A stretch of DNA of 64,000 nt. Source: Limnoperna fortunei. Its lineage: Eukaryota; Mollusca; Bivalvia; Mytilida; Modiolidae. The position numbers and the translations under genes are program-made. The stretch spans positions 7,939,547-8,003,546 of the forward strand of contig OX104116.1 in NCBI GenBank assembly GCA_944474755.1, written 5' to 3'. Shown here piece by piece: positions 1 to 11,805 of this stretch (position 1 is its first letter; every line of letters starts with the position of its first letter). Under the pieces are notes generated by a model. The model was not told where the DNA came from. It saw only the letters and a program-made list of their open reading frames with translations, and ran no database searches.

Positions 1-275
1 ACCATCAGCTATATAATAAACCTATGTCGCTTGTTGTGTAGGTAAAACACATTTAAATAATTTATCAAATTATATACATTAGCCATGCAAATCATATAAA
101 TAAATAAACACATGGGTTATTTCTTTATTTATTTGTTATGAACACTTTTATTACAGCTTTGTATAACAAAAGTTTTTTTTTTTTATTTATGGCAAGGAAA
201 TAGCGGCTTATTGTCATCCGAATAGACAGAAGCACGTGTAAATTGTCATTAATAATCACATAGATAAATTAATTA

Positions 276-837
276 TGTTTGTTTGTTTGAATAGTATTTA
301 ACGCAACTTTCGGCAATTTTTCATCCGGAGTGCCCGAAGAACACACCGTCCTTCGGTAGGAAAACTGGCAGTCCTTTAGTCTCGATCATCCAGACGCTTA
401 ATTACATTTGTGCGTCTGGATTCATTTCTATATTGAACTCGTTACCATTACGCCCAAAACTGGGCGTAATTTTTGATTGGATGATATTTTTATTATCTAA
501 AAAATTACTTCCGTTCATATCAAGAAGTGTATAAAAAATTGTGCCAAAGTTTACATTTGAATATTTTTATAAAATATAACTTTATCAATTAATTAAACAA
601 ATATTATTGTTGTGCACAATCAAGAGTGAATCTGAATGTGACGTCATATTATAAGTATGCATGGTTTTCCTGGTTTAAAAATAGGGCCCTAAAATAGAAT
701 CATTGTTTGTCTCCACCTATTGGTAGCGAAATTAAAATAAGGTGATCCCAGACGCTATTATATATGCGTCTGGGTGATCGAGACTAGCAGTCCTTGCCAA
801 TTAAGGTTGTTGTCGAGTACACCCTGCCCGCAGTCAC
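276..837 (-). repeat. tRNA-derived SINE copy, split by a MITE
   Basis: A copy of a dispersed SINE seen at least five more times in the window, lying in minus orientation. The plus strand starts with the GTTTGTTTGAAT tail complement, then the GTTTAACGC and GGAAAACTGGCA blocks, and continues after the insertion at 796 with the GTCGAGTACACCCTGCCCGC block. Removing 377-786 plus one duplicated 9-mer restores the arrangement seen in the copies at 27985 and 28782. The tRNA-like head is missing. Possible flanking duplication TTAATTA at 269-275 and 838-844 is short and AT-rich, so it is weak evidence. Confidence 0.75.
377..786. mobile_element. 410-bp MITE with TAGTC termini and 9-bp TSD
   Basis: Inverted termini TAGTCTCGATC...GATCGAGACTA extend over 21 bp with one mismatch. 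The exact 9-bp repeat GCAGTCCTT flanks it at 368-376 and 787-795. Each end also carries a second inverted copy of the CCAGACGC block (389-397 with 412-420; 748-755 with 766-773), so each terminus can fold alone. A further 10-bp perfect stem, ATTACGCCCA, lies at 447-470. No coding capacity is seen, so it is non-autonomous. The 9-bp duplication would fit Mutator-like elements, but the superfamily is not established. Confidence 0.85.
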
Positions 838-940
838 TTAATTAGAAGTAACATATAACAATTCAATAATCATTATAGTAATTAGGTTGTAGTGAAGGAC
901 ATTATTTAAAATTGAAATAAAAAAAGGATTCATACAGTTT

Positions 941-2090
941 TAGTTTAAACATATTTATTAATTTTAAATTCAATAATATGTACAAAATACATCATACAAA
1001 GAATAACATACAGGATTCGGAAATAAGCATGTAAGCTTTTGTTAATCCGTCTCCTTACAATTCCGACAAAGTGTAATATCAAAACTATAAGCATGCTTAG
1101 AGAATGAATAGAAATAGAAAAAGGACATGTAAATGTTGTCAGGAAGTGTAATCAATAAACGAAACAGTCAATGTGACATTGGAAATGATGGAATAGTGAA
1201 ATGCAGTTAAAAAAAGCGTTTGCTTTGAACAATATATTTTTGAACAAGATTAAAGACATTATATTTTCATCTAATGTTAGAAAATCTGACCCATTCAATA
1301 ATAAGTTAACATCGACAGGTTGGTTTAAATTAAGAGTATGTATGGTACTATAACGAAGATGGTCGTACTTATAACATTCAAAAAGAAAATGATAGGTTGA
1401 TTCGACATGACCACATGTACATTTTGGAGAATCCACAAGGTTTCGCAGAAACAGGTGTTCATTTAGTGAACTACTGTTCATACGAAGCCTCGCATGTAGA
1501 ATCTGCCCTTTTCGAGTTCCGACGTAATAGTATTTTGGGGTTACTTTGCTACGAGTCTCCAATTTATTTTTAAATATACTTAACGAGGTAGACTTTCTTA
1601 CATCTAAAGGCAAATTATTCCACATGTTAATGGTCGCAGGCAGAAAATATTCAGAGTAGAAGTTCGTTCTTGTACGAACATTAACAATATTTTCGACTTG
1701 GCGAGTAAAATGACTATGTCGATCACAAATTGAACTAGGAACAAGTTCCCATAAATAATTTGGGGATTCCTTGTTTATAATCTTATATAATTGAATAAGT
1801 CGATGTTTTTCCCTCCTAGCCGAAAGTGTTTCCCAACCTGTTTCTTGATAAAGTTTTTCTAACGACGTCAATTTTGTCCCTCCCGTAACAATGCGCATAG
1901 CGTCTATCTGGACACTCTCTAACTTGTTTACTAAGTATTGTGTATGGTTATGCCATACCACATCGCCACATTCCAGAATTGGTCTAATATAAGAAAAGTA
2001 CATTCTCTCCAGGACATTTTTTACAGTTTTATATAATGGACAAGTGGCCAATACATGTTTCTCGCCTGCAATAGGGGATGCAGGACACAA
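941..2090 (-). pseudogene. LINE reverse transcriptase C-terminal fragment with 3' end
   Basis: The open stretch 2090 to 1152 encodes the part downstream of a non-LTR retrotransposon polymerase. It has the thumb-like segment IRPILECGDVVWHN followed by KLESVQIDAMRIVTG, then a long basic region, and ends with the Cys/His motif CTCGHVESTYHFLFEC that is common in molluscan LINEs. The catalytic palm and the endonuclease are absent, so the copy is 5'-truncated. The first roughly 20 residues of the open frame do not look like LINE protein. A 3' UTR of about 200 bases follows and ends near 941 in AATAAATATGTTTAAACTAA, an end shared with the elements at 16.4-17.1 kb and 24.7 kb. It is a dead fragment; the exact clade cannot be fixed by eye. 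Confidence 0.8.
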
Positions 2091-3677
2091 TCCGCCATTT
2101 TTTGTGGAAATTTCAAAATAGATAGAACATTTATGGTAAATTAGTTATAATTTCTTACATTATTAACTCCATAAAATTTAAAAATAATAATTAAAGTCTT
2201 GTATCTATATTATTACTTCAAGTTATTATTGGTTTAAATAAAAAGTTTTCGCATAAATGAGTTCGGTATTGGCAAAAATAATATCATTTTTAGCATTTTT
2301 GACCAGTTATTTCCCAATGGACAAAAAATTACCCCACAGACCCACATGTTTCTTTCCAACATTAAAATGTATACAAATTGTTTGACATTATATAAAAATA
2401 CAGAAAATTTCCTTCTCTTCTCTGTATGATGTATCAGATAATTTGATATTTAGTGCTCAACCCTTCAAAAATAAACTCTGAAACTCCTATTTTTTATTTT
2501 GAATTATGATAACTTTTATAAAAAATTTTGAACTATTTTGCGAATATAAAGAAAATTCATTGACAAATTATTTTCAGGTCAATTGTCCAGTAGCATCGTA
2601 ATACAATTGAAACGTAATTATCATAAGTAAATTAATTATTTGTACTTACCATTACAACATGTTCTATGGGTACAAGATTGCCACTTATCGCAGCACATAG
2701 CTTGGTATGCATTTCTGTTTTGATGTAAATAATCACGAAAAGCATTGCAAAATATAAATGTATTATGATGTAATTCGTGTGCTTACAATTACACGTGTGA
2801 GGCTTTACAATTTTGTTTCCAGTGATGTTTTTGTAGAACACAGTACTATTGAATTGACGGTGTGTTGAAATTTTCTTCGTTGCCAAGGTAAGTTTGTATT
2901 TTGTATTTCATTATAATAATATGCCAACAATTTAGACTTTTTGAATGCGCTTGATTGTCCATTATGACCAATTTTGTTATACTATATAAGCATGTTCGGA
3001 ATTTAGTTTGAAAGTATATGTAAACAGTTCATGTGATAAAGCTAACAACTCATATTTAATAACTTATAGTATATATTTTTCATCTGACGTAATTTCAAAT
3101 GGTTTCATTCATGTTTTTTTTCAAAATGACGCCAGCGTGTAACAGTTAACTGTTTCACTTCCTCCGGAACGACTGTTCCATGCCCGAGAACGATCCGCAC
3201 AGTCAAGACACAGACATCTCTGTTTTTTATCCCACCCTCCATCCCCTTCAACACCTCTTGGTGGGTTATTTTTTCTGCCTGTTCATAAATCTTATTTTGT
3301 ATTGGTTTTTCTGTTGATTGCATTTGTAGCTTTCATTTACTTGTTTTGTTATAGGCTCTTTTGACCTACTTCTAAGCCAAGCTTTTATGTTACACATTAT
3401 ACTTTTACAAGAATGTTTGAAATGTGTTTTTGTCAGTATGTATTTTGTATGTCAAGTTATTCATGTTAATGGCTTGTAGAGAATGTTTTGTCATTTAATG
3501 TTTTTGTAACCAATTTTTACTTTATTAAGTAAAAATTCTCAAATCTATATTGTGTTTTTATTTGTCAAGATGGTAATCTCAGGAGGGCTTCCTGAAGTTG
3601 AGGGAGGAGAGCATAAATATATTTAATAATGGTTTAGTAGTAAACTATAGTACAGAGGGGGTGGACAGGGGGGTACC
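2091..3677. other. AT-rich intergenic stretch, nothing recognised
   Basis: Short open frames occur on the minus strand (2632-2886 and 3105-3323) but they have no recognisable domain, low complexity is high, and neither is flanked by a convincing splice-site pair. I see no gene, RNA or mobile element boundary here. Confidence 0.5.
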
Positions 3678-3800
3678 TTTCTCCTTTCTCCCTTCCCACA
3701 ACTCCTTTCTCCCTCCCCTCAGCTCCTTTCTCCCTCCCCTCAGCTCCTTTCTCCATCCCCTCTACTCCTTTCTCCCTCCCCTCTTTACACTTCTCCCTCT
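3678..3800. repeat. Polypyrimidine minisatellite, 21-bp unit
   Basis: About six copies of a unit close to CTCCTTTCTCCCTCCCCTCAG. The strand is almost purely pyrimidine, which could favour triplex formation. A closely related array lies at 8517-8650, and both arrays contain the same CTCTACTCC variant unit in the same relative place, so they are copies of one element. The block GTGGACAGGGG lies just upstream, at 3661. Confidence 0.85.
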
Positions 3801-4038
3801 TTAAAACCATATAGCAATTGAAAAGATCACTAAATTTTGACTCAAAACTGATATAAATTTGGGATATGAAGCATATAAACGACTTTTACAAACAAAGCAT
3901 GACTCATGACACATTATCAAATGAATTTAATTGGTGTATCGTACCCTTTGGTAAAAAAATATGAGGATCATAAACTGTGACCGGTATATTTATGAAATCA
4001 TGACACTGAAACCTAATAGCAATCATACAGCAAGACCT
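3801..4038. other. Intergenic, nothing recognised
   Basis: AT-rich sequence between two minisatellites; no gene or repeat boundary seen. Confidence 0.4.
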
Positions 4039-4208
4039 GTAGTCCACATAGACCCATTGTCCACCCAAACTTGTAGTCCACACAGATCTCTAGTCCATAC
4101 AACCTATAGTCCACACAGACCTATGGTCCATACAGACTTATTTTCCACATTGATTTATAATCCACTTACATTTCTAGTACACCAACACCCGTAGTCCACA
4201 CAGACCTA
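4039..4208. repeat. Degenerate 20-21-bp minisatellite
   Basis: About nine imperfect copies of a unit near TAGTCCACACAGACCTATAG. Units differ from one another at several positions, so the array is old. The short open frame through it is a product of repetition and not evidence of a gene. Confidence 0.8.
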
Positions 4209-4812
4209 AATGTTCAGAAAATAATATAGTGTATTCATAACTTCGATTCATCGTTGTTTTTATGGTCTCTTGTTAACTGTCTCGTTGTAGTTTGAAAAAG
4301 AAACACAAAAGAAATTCTTTAACAATAGGACAATCTTGTATTTTTAAACTTTTAGAAAACTGTGTTCACTATCATGTAAGATTAGCATTATTCTACACTT
4401 AATTTACACGGAGGATTTAATAGGTTTACATTTAGAGTAAAATTTTGATTAGTTAAAAATTAATTCATGATTAGGTCTAGATTTCTCAAAACAAAACTCA
4501 AATCAATTCTCAGACTTTTGAGTTATTTCTTAACTACCACAGCAAAATAATAATTCTCGAAGTTCTGATTGACTTAAAAGGGAATTTAAACTGAAAAAAT
4601 GGTGCTTATAAATGAAATGGAAAAGGGATTATTTGCTGCTGTAACATAAATTGCCTGATTATTTGTGCTATTTACAGTTTTACTTTTGTTGCTATAGTTT
4701 TTTTATTTAAAAGGAGAAAACTGATATTTCATAAATTGTCATTCAAGGGAAATAACTCCAAAAAGAAGTCATTTGACAATCTTGGACCAAACGAGTTATT
4801 TGTAGCCCTTGT

Positions 4813-4987
4813 CCAATCTAATTAAAGTTAAATCTTTCACTTGCTCCCCCTTTTTGTTATTGGTAGCTGGGTAGTAACACGCAGCGACCATGGGAAAAAG
4901 GGGGGGGGGGGGGCAAGTGAAAGATAAACGCAGCGACCAATAACAAAAAGGGGGAGCAAGTGAAAGATTTAATTTTAATTAGAGTGG
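4813..4987. mobile_element. Fold-back element, 48-bp inverted arms
   Basis: Arms 4817-4864 and 4936-4983 are reverse complements at 47 of 48 positions and extend outward to CCAATCTAATTAAA and its complement. The arms contain TTTCACTTGCTCCCCC. Between them is a third, partial copy of the arm with a 14-G run. CCCTTGT at 4806-4812 and CCCTTGC at 4988-4994 are a likely target duplication with one change. No coding capacity. A single related end lies at 11766-11805. Confidence 0.8.
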
Positions 4988-5040
4988 CCCTTGCCTTACA
5001 GATCATTTTTGCAGTTTAGAGTATCACTCTGATTTTGGGC

Positions 5041-6010
5041 TATAGTATAGTTTAGTAAGGCGGGCAGGGGAAATGGGGCATCTATTTTTATCAACTCCTA
5101 CAGTTTTCAACCCAGATCTCTGAAACTTCACATAACGATTGCACATCTATTGAATATGTTGCACCTGCTATTATGGAAGTGTTCCAGCATGTTCCTAATT
5201 TTCCAGACCTTGGAACTTGGTCATTTTTAGCAGATTTACAGAAGACAGTAAATATATTGTGTAATTAACTCCTACAGTTTCAGTCTAGAACTCTAAATTT
5301 CACAGAAAGATTGAAAATGTATTGAAGTTGTACACCTGTTATTATTGTTCGAGGATTTTTTTCCTTATTTTCAGACTTGGGAACTTTGCGATTTTGTTAA
5401 CTGTTGAATTGTTTAATTATGTATTCCTTTATAAAAACTTAATGGTAAGTATGAGGATTATTCATTGAGAAATTTATAAGTTTTAAGTTACAAAGCAAAC
5501 ACTGAAAATTTCAGGAAAAAATATGTGTAAATTACATATAATACTGTAAGGAGTAACTGGACAATTTTTTGACAATTAAATTGTTTGTAGGCCATATCCT
5601 TCTGTTTATTTTTGCAATTGACAGTTTTACTCTAGCTGTAAATTTATAAGGCAAATACTTATATTTTATTAACAAAATTGTTATTAAAAGACCTGTAAGG
5701 ATTCGTCTGACATTTTGGACCAAATGCGTTTTTTTAAAGGCGTTGTCTTGGAATTTACAGTTTCACTCTAGTCATTATTAAAGGGCAAAAACTCCTTTAA
5801 GAATTTGTCAGACAATTTAGACCAACATAGTGATTTGCATTGTCTGGCTGATCATTTTTGCAATTTACTACATGTATATAAATATGCTGTTTTATTTTTC
5901 AAGTTATACTGTCAAAACTGACAATTTTCTATAAAAAAAAAAATCGTAACTTAATGTCCATAACTCCTACAGGCAGTTAAACAACTTCTGAAATCAAAAA
6001 AGATTGAATG
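5041..6010. repeat. Old diverged tandem duplications
   Basis: Blocks starting AACTCCTACAGTTT at about 5093 and 5267 are followed by the same order of motifs (CAGA-CTTGG-ACTT and so on), indicating a diverged duplication of about 175 bp. A second motif family, GACA-TTT-GGACCAA, occurs at about 4776, 5710 and 5810. No coding potential is seen. These look like remnants of an old local or dispersed repeat. Confidence 0.55.
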
Positions 6011-6070
6011 TGCTGATCATTTTAATGTAACGGCTTTTTTTCTGTAGCCATATAACATTTATCAAATAAG

Positions 6071-6209
6071 GACTTTTTACGAGGTCAATACGTAGTTATA
6101 TGGACCGTGGAGGAAAATATTGACCGAGGACGAAGTCCTCGGTCAATTCGTCCTCGGTCAATATTTTTCTACAGGTCCATATAACTACGTATTGACAGAG
6201 TAAAAAGTC
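6071..6209. repeat. Fold-back palindrome (hairpin element)
   Basis: The two halves, GACTTTTTAC...GGTCAATACGTAG and CTACGTATTGAC...GTAAAAAGTC, are near-perfect reverse complements, with GACCGAGGACGAA and TTCGTCCTCGGTC at the centre and an extra copy of GTCCTCGGTC in the loop. About 65 bp per arm. No target duplication can be assigned with confidence. Probably a very short non-autonomous transposon or an inverted duplication. Confidence 0.8.
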
Positions 6210-6330
6210 ATTAATTGTTATATTACATATGAATTTTTCTCTATTTATTTAAATTTAGAATAATAAATTGCATCATACAATATTGAGGCACGAGCGGAGT
6301 CGGAAGAGTATATCCGGATCTATTTTTAGA

Positions 6331-6420
6331 AACAAGCCTTAAATATGCTTTATAAATAGTAACATGCCTTAAATATGCTTTAAAAATAGTAACAAGCCTT
6401 AAATATGCTTTAGAAATAGA
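6331..6420. repeat. 30-bp tandem repeat, three copies
   Basis: Unit close to ACAAGCCTTAAATATGCTTT plus ten bases, repeated three times with few differences. Confidence 0.75.
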
Positions 6421-8516
6421 ATATATACACAGAATATTTTGGGGAGACATTGTCTACACCAACCAATCAAAATTAGGACTTAACACACCATATGCAATAT
6501 TGTGGGATATTGGCCAAAACATGTGTTGACCCATGTTCTTCAACTTGCGCTTGTGAAAAATAGTTCAGATTAGGGCCGCTCTCAGATATATATACCAGTG
6601 TACTGTATTACTTTTCTATAAATCGTGAATCTTTGGTACTGATCCTAAAACCAAGATGGCCACAACACTGGAACATAGAACTCCAGAGGCACTAAAAATA
6701 GCTGGTTTCAGAAACTATTTCACTTATTTAAATCAAATTATGCAGAACTAATATAAGGGTAATTTTCTGCCATTGTAAAATGCATTGTGGCTACTAGAGC
6801 CATTGATGTTCTGATGGGCGGAAATTTAAGTGAATCTTGCTCTGAAAATCTGAGTAGCAAACATAATTGATACTGTATAAATTTTGAGATTTTGGCGCAG
6901 ATCATAAATTCAAGATGGCCACAAATTTTGTGTCATGTTCATGTCGATTAAACTAAAGTTTTTGTAATGAGTAATGTGAGCATTACAGGCTTTCCATGTG
7001 TAGAAATAATTTTTTTTACAAGTGTAATTATGAATGACTAAGCCTTACCGCAGGTTGTTGGGTCTTTTTTAGTTTCCGATACTAGTAAATATTTTTTGGT
7101 TCGGAGACCTTTAATGGATGACGAAAGTATTTTTAGTTGTGGATCAAAAAAAACTATATCCGTCTTTTGGGTAACCAATATACTTGAATAATTAGAAACT
7201 AAAAATATTTAACCAAGATTTCCACCTTAAATCGTGTTGTAAATTGTAACAAGAAAAGCAAGACCAGACCATTTGGACGTTCAGAGCTTTTAGTTCCTTG
7301 TTTTCCTGAAATTTGCTATTAGTGTTAGGTACCCAAAATCTAGTATGGTGACGTAATCATTACTCTGAATTACTGTGAAGAACGGGATATACCTATAAAA
7401 GATGCTGTATTTTAATGTTTTTTATTTGTATAAAACTGTTAAATTGAAAAAAAAACTTTTTCAAGAATGCGTCTTTCTTAATTTCAAATTTTGCCCCTTT
7501 TCAATTTGTTTTCATGTATTGTGAAAGCGCTGTACATTCAACCATGTCTAGTAACGTTTGTTACGAACACATTTGTGTAATTTTTTACCGATTTATTCCG
7601 ACTTTCGACGTATTTGCCGCACTTTAAATTCACACTGAAAAATATAATATCATTTTAGATATGCGTTTTTTTTCTCAATAATTTTTCCATGAATTTTTAG
7701 AGTACAACATATATTTTTGTCAGATTTACACGAGTTTATCTATTTCTATAGTCGTTTCGTTAGCGCGACATTTTTTAAACGATGTTATTATAAACAAAGT
7801 TGCATGAACATATTATAAATATTCGATAAGGAAAATATTAATGCGCAAAACGTATGTGTGCGCATTTAAATACAATTTGAGCAAGAAATGGTTATTTATT
7901 GTGGACATAGACATACAAATCTATATATTAAACCCTCTTTTAAGGTGCACGACGTAATATTTAACGTAACGTCAAAAAAGCTCAAATGACGCTACGTTTA
8001 GAGGCCCCAATAACGTGCGCTACGTCGTATTGAAATTGTTACAATTTTCAATGTAAAAGAATTAACAAAACTTCATTTGTTTTAAAATCTACCGGCATTA
8101 GGTACTACATGCAATAAAACACTACCAGTGCAAACTGCGCTTTGATTAATATTTGTTTTACATACATGTATCAAACTCATGGATGCAAAGCTAAAACTAG
8201 GTACTCTAAATGGTGTCAGAGGAGAAGATTGTTTATAAAGTTAACAACGGACAGATAACAGATGACAGAGACCTAGTCAATAAGTGATCACAATATAGAA
8301 AAGGGACAGACATACGCTTTAGGAAAAACCTTACTGCATGCTAGCATAGTAAAAATTCTGATCATTTGGATGCAATTTATCTCTTTACTGGAGTTTTATG
8401 AAAATAATTTTAGTCTTTTTAAATTACATCAATGAATTGGCACTTATAAAATGATTTTCAGGTACGAATTAAAGAACATATTTGTAAAAGTACTGCCTCC
8501 CTCTTTTTATTATTTT
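6421..8516. other. Intergenic; weak inverted repeats only
   Basis: No gene recognised. CAAGATGGCCACAA occurs twice (about 6653 and 6912) in similar surroundings and suggests an old duplication. At about 7945-8035 there are nested short inverted repeats (ACGTAACGTC with GACGCTACGT; GCACGACGTA with TACGTCGT), a degenerate small hairpin. Confidence 0.45.
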
Positions 8517-8650
8517 TTCCTTTCTCCCTCCCCCTTTCTCCTTTCTCCCTCCCCTCACCTCCTTTCTCCCTCCCCTCAGCTCCTTTCTCCCTCCCCTCTA
8601 CTCCTTTCTCCCCCCTCTCTCCCTGTCTCCCACTACCCTGTCCACCCTCT
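8517..8650. repeat. Polypyrimidine minisatellite, second copy
   Basis: Same 21-bp unit as the array at 3678, about five copies, same CTCTACTCC variant. Here the flanking block CCCTGTCCACCC lies downstream, as the reverse complement of the GTGGACAGGGG block upstream of the first array. Confidence 0.85.
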
Positions 8651-9309
8651 CAGTACACGTATTCAAAAGATAGTTTTCCTGTCAAGATATGATATATATG
8701 TAAAAGTTCACAGTGATATGTTTCTGCATGGAGGAAGCTGTAAAGATTTTGAAAGAATATATTTTTATTTTTTAAGATTTAGAATTGTGTGAATCCATGA
8801 GAATTCCAAAGGATTATTGATGTTTTGATAAGTGTCAGTTGATTTCGCCATGGAGCTAAATTTATGAACATATTTGGATAGTACTTTTGTGAACATTAGT
8901 AATTCAATTTTGGAATTAAGTAGAAAAAATGTGTAACTATTAATTGACAATTGAAAGAGAATAAATGTTTTGTTACATCATGTATTTTTATAATTATTGA
9001 ACGACCGTTATTTTTTCTTGTCCGTTTTGTACGCTTGACATAATCTCAAGAAACTCTCTTTTAATAATTCCGTTGGAGTGATCGGAGATTTCAGGACTTC
9101 TATCGCACTGTGGTTTCATTACTTTGATTTTTGTTTGTAAGAATTTCTTTTGATATTTAATGTTTAATGTTTAATGTTTTACATTCTGTTTCGGTTTTGG
9201 TTTCATTTTAAGATTTTTTAGATATTTAGTTCGTTCATTTCCTGCAGTATTGATTGTGATTGTTCATAGTCTTGAGTAAGCCCGTCACCCTCCTCCTAGA
9301 TTGTTCCTT
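8651..9309. other. Intergenic, nothing recognised
   Basis: AT-rich; contains a three-copy TTTAATG run near 9155. No gene signal. Confidence 0.4.
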
Positions 9310-9935
9310 ATTTGTCATCATGTTCATCGTCACCGCTACATGATTTATCATCTATTTCATCACTACTTGAATTGGAAGATTTATCAGTATCTGAAAAGAC
9401 ATGTGTGTGCATGTATTTTGATTTAGATCTTCTTGCGAAACAGCTTGTATACCCAGTAGTTCGGACAGCTACTTGTATGGTGACCTTTTTGAGGGCATTT
9501 AGTGCAGGTTGCTGAGCGATGAGTGTCTCTAGGTTGGCAAGGGTATACTATTGTTGCCCTGTATTTTCCAATAGGAATCGATTTAGGAATATCTTCTGAC
9601 AATGGATTAGAACATATCACATTATGTCTGCAGTTGGACAGTTTGTAATCATATTCACAGTCGCAACCGCTCTCTTAAATGGTTGACTATTTTGCACTGA
9701 TATTGTTCAAGTGCTCTGATTATTTGACCATCATCAGCAGAGAGTGGTACGTCTTTTAAGCTCATATTCATATCTGGCGACTCGTTGGTTTCTAGAGTAC
9801 AAATTATTTTTTTGTTCATATTTCTAGACCCTTGGACACGAGGGTTTTACATTCGATGTCCAGGTTTATACGCCAAAGACCTCTGATACGCTGAAGCCCA
9901 GAGATGGATCTAGCAGGGATTTGGTCACAGACCAC
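9310..9935 (-). pseudogene. LINE ORF1 remnant with CCHC zinc knuckle
   Basis: Read on the minus strand, three frames together give pieces that occur in the order expected of a molluscan LINE ORF1 nucleic-acid-binding protein. First comes a segment with RIRGLWRINLDIE (about 9880), then a piece with IIRALEQYQCKIVNHLRERL (about 9730), then VNMITNCPTADIM (about 9640). Next is an open piece with SIPIGKYRATIVYP and the CCHC knuckle CTKCPQKGHHTSSC (C-x2-C-x4-H-x4-C, about 9480), and last an acidic Ser/Asp-rich tail ending near 9320. Frameshifts and stops separate the pieces, so it is not functional. No polymerase is attached downstream. Another Gag-like zinc-knuckle protein cannot be fully excluded. 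Confidence 0.6.
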
Positions 9936-10351
9936 ACTTTACATTTCTTATGTTGTTAACCCCTGAGTTTTTATGATAGTTCGATTAGGACTTAAAGACA
10001 TCATTTTCCATGACAAATACAGGCCTTACATTATACATGTTGTTTTCGTCGGCATAGCAAGCTATTTCAGTATACCAATTTTTATTGAAATTGTTCTGGC
10101 TATTACTAGATCTGGGAAAACTGCAGCCATTTTAAAAAATAGGGTCCATTTAAAAAAATATTAAAACCATTTTGCACAACTAAACATGGTATTCTATGTT
10201 TTTACAGTTTCATTAGGATCCCTTGACTAGTTCTATTGGCGGACAAACTCTCTGCTAAGAAAGACGAAAAGAAATAAAGATTTTAAAATCCTAATGGATA
10301 GTATTTAATTGAATTCAGTACATTAAAATATGCCTAGAAATCAAATTTGTT

Positions 10352-10472
10352 GATCCTACCGAAGGTCGGGGGTTTCCTTCGGGAACTCCGGCTTCCTCCC
10401 CAATAAAAAATTGGACGCCATGATGTAGCTGAAAAATTGCTGAAAATGGCGTTAAACATCATTCAAACAAAC
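10352..10472 (+). repeat. SINE 3' part, 5'-truncated
   Basis: Plus-orientation copy of the same SINE: CCGAAGGTCGGGGGTTT, then CTCCGGCTTCCTCCCC, GACGCCATGATGTAGCTG and GGCGTTAAACATCATTC, ending in CAAACAAACG. The tRNA-like head is absent. Confidence 0.8.
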
Positions 10473-11760
10473 GAATTTGTTATATCGAACAAAGTTGAGC
10501 TTTTCATGTTGGGTTGGTGTAAAAAAAAATGGCCGCCATTTGAAACCAAAAGTCGGACAAAAATTCTGAAAGTTAAAATGTTACTCAAAACCAATAAAAC
10601 TTTCGTTGATATGTCGGCCATACACTGTTACTTGATATAACAACATATCTACAATATACATATGTGATGGTGTTACGTGGTGAAAGCTGATAGTTAACGA
10701 ACTGCAACATTCTGGACCCTGCAAAATAACAAAAATGTATCCTGTACATTAAAGCAATCACAACTGATCAAATAATTGGATGAAGGTGAATATATTTGTT
10801 ATGCGTATGTAATTTGTAAGATATTGTTGTTTTATCAGCACACATATTCTACTGACTGCATGTGTCCTTTAGACAATCGACTACATTATGCGTATCTATT
10901 CGGGTAATACAGCTAGCATCAAGAATGCAGTCTTGAAAGGTCGCAAGTTAGGACACATTACACCAACGGTAAAATGTACAAATGTGCAAGGACATGAAAT
11001 ACCATATCGGAGCATGTTGCGTATCACCTACTTTTTTTAATTTACGTTTAACGCTCAAAGACTCTCCAAACACATCCATCATTATGTTTCGGTGTAGAAC
11101 TTAAAGCATTAACAACCTCTTAAACCTCTTACAGCTTCAATCCTAAATTGTGAAAACGCAATTCATTTTTGTGGTTTTGAATTTTGGGGTTTTGCCCAAC
11201 TTGTGTACCAAGTTTTTAAACCTTCGATGACAGGAAGAACGACGAAAATCAGAGATTCTCTCTTTTTTTGACAGAAAGCAACGTTATTCTATTTGTTGGT
11301 ATACAGCTTCCGCCATGACACATACAATGAGTTAATTCAGATTTAATATAACAAAAAGAATTAAAATAAATCTCGGTTTTTAATGGCATACAATAAGCCG
11401 AGAGTACTGAAATATAATAAATTAAAGATAAACTGATCTGGTAAACATTTGAGGGTCTTTCTACTCCAATTGAAATTTGTACTGCGTGATAAAATTAAAA
11501 ATTGAATTAAATCTGTATCGACAAGTCTAAATTGTAATCACATTTAAATACATCTTTAAAAAGTCGTTTCAATATCTTATAATTAACAATGGTCATTTTT
11601 TAAGAATGTGACATGTTTAATGACCCAAGGAACGTACAAAAATATAAACATTACGAGTAGACATGTTTAACAAACACCTTACATTGTTTCTGTATTATCT
11701 GATAGATATTAAGATTCTAAGAAAGGTAACGCATATAAAAAGTCGATAAAGCAAAATCCA
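10473..11760. other. Intergenic, nothing recognised
   Basis: AT-rich; no convincing open frame, repeat boundary or RNA gene. Confidence 0.4.
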
Positions 11761-11765
11761 CTTAA

Positions 11766-11805
11766 AATTAATATTTCACTTGCTCCCCTTTGTTTTTGCC
11801 GCTGT
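11766..11805. repeat. Solo end related to the 4.8-kb fold-back element
   Basis: CCACTTAAAATTAATATTTC followed by ACTTGCTCCCC and a T-rich run closely resembles the terminal arm of the element at 4813-4987. No partner arm is seen nearby, so this is a truncated or half element. Confidence 0.55.

Noticed and set aside
2632..2886. Minus-strand 84-codon frame as a gene
   Set aside because: No domain, low complexity, no splice or start context; length is compatible with chance.
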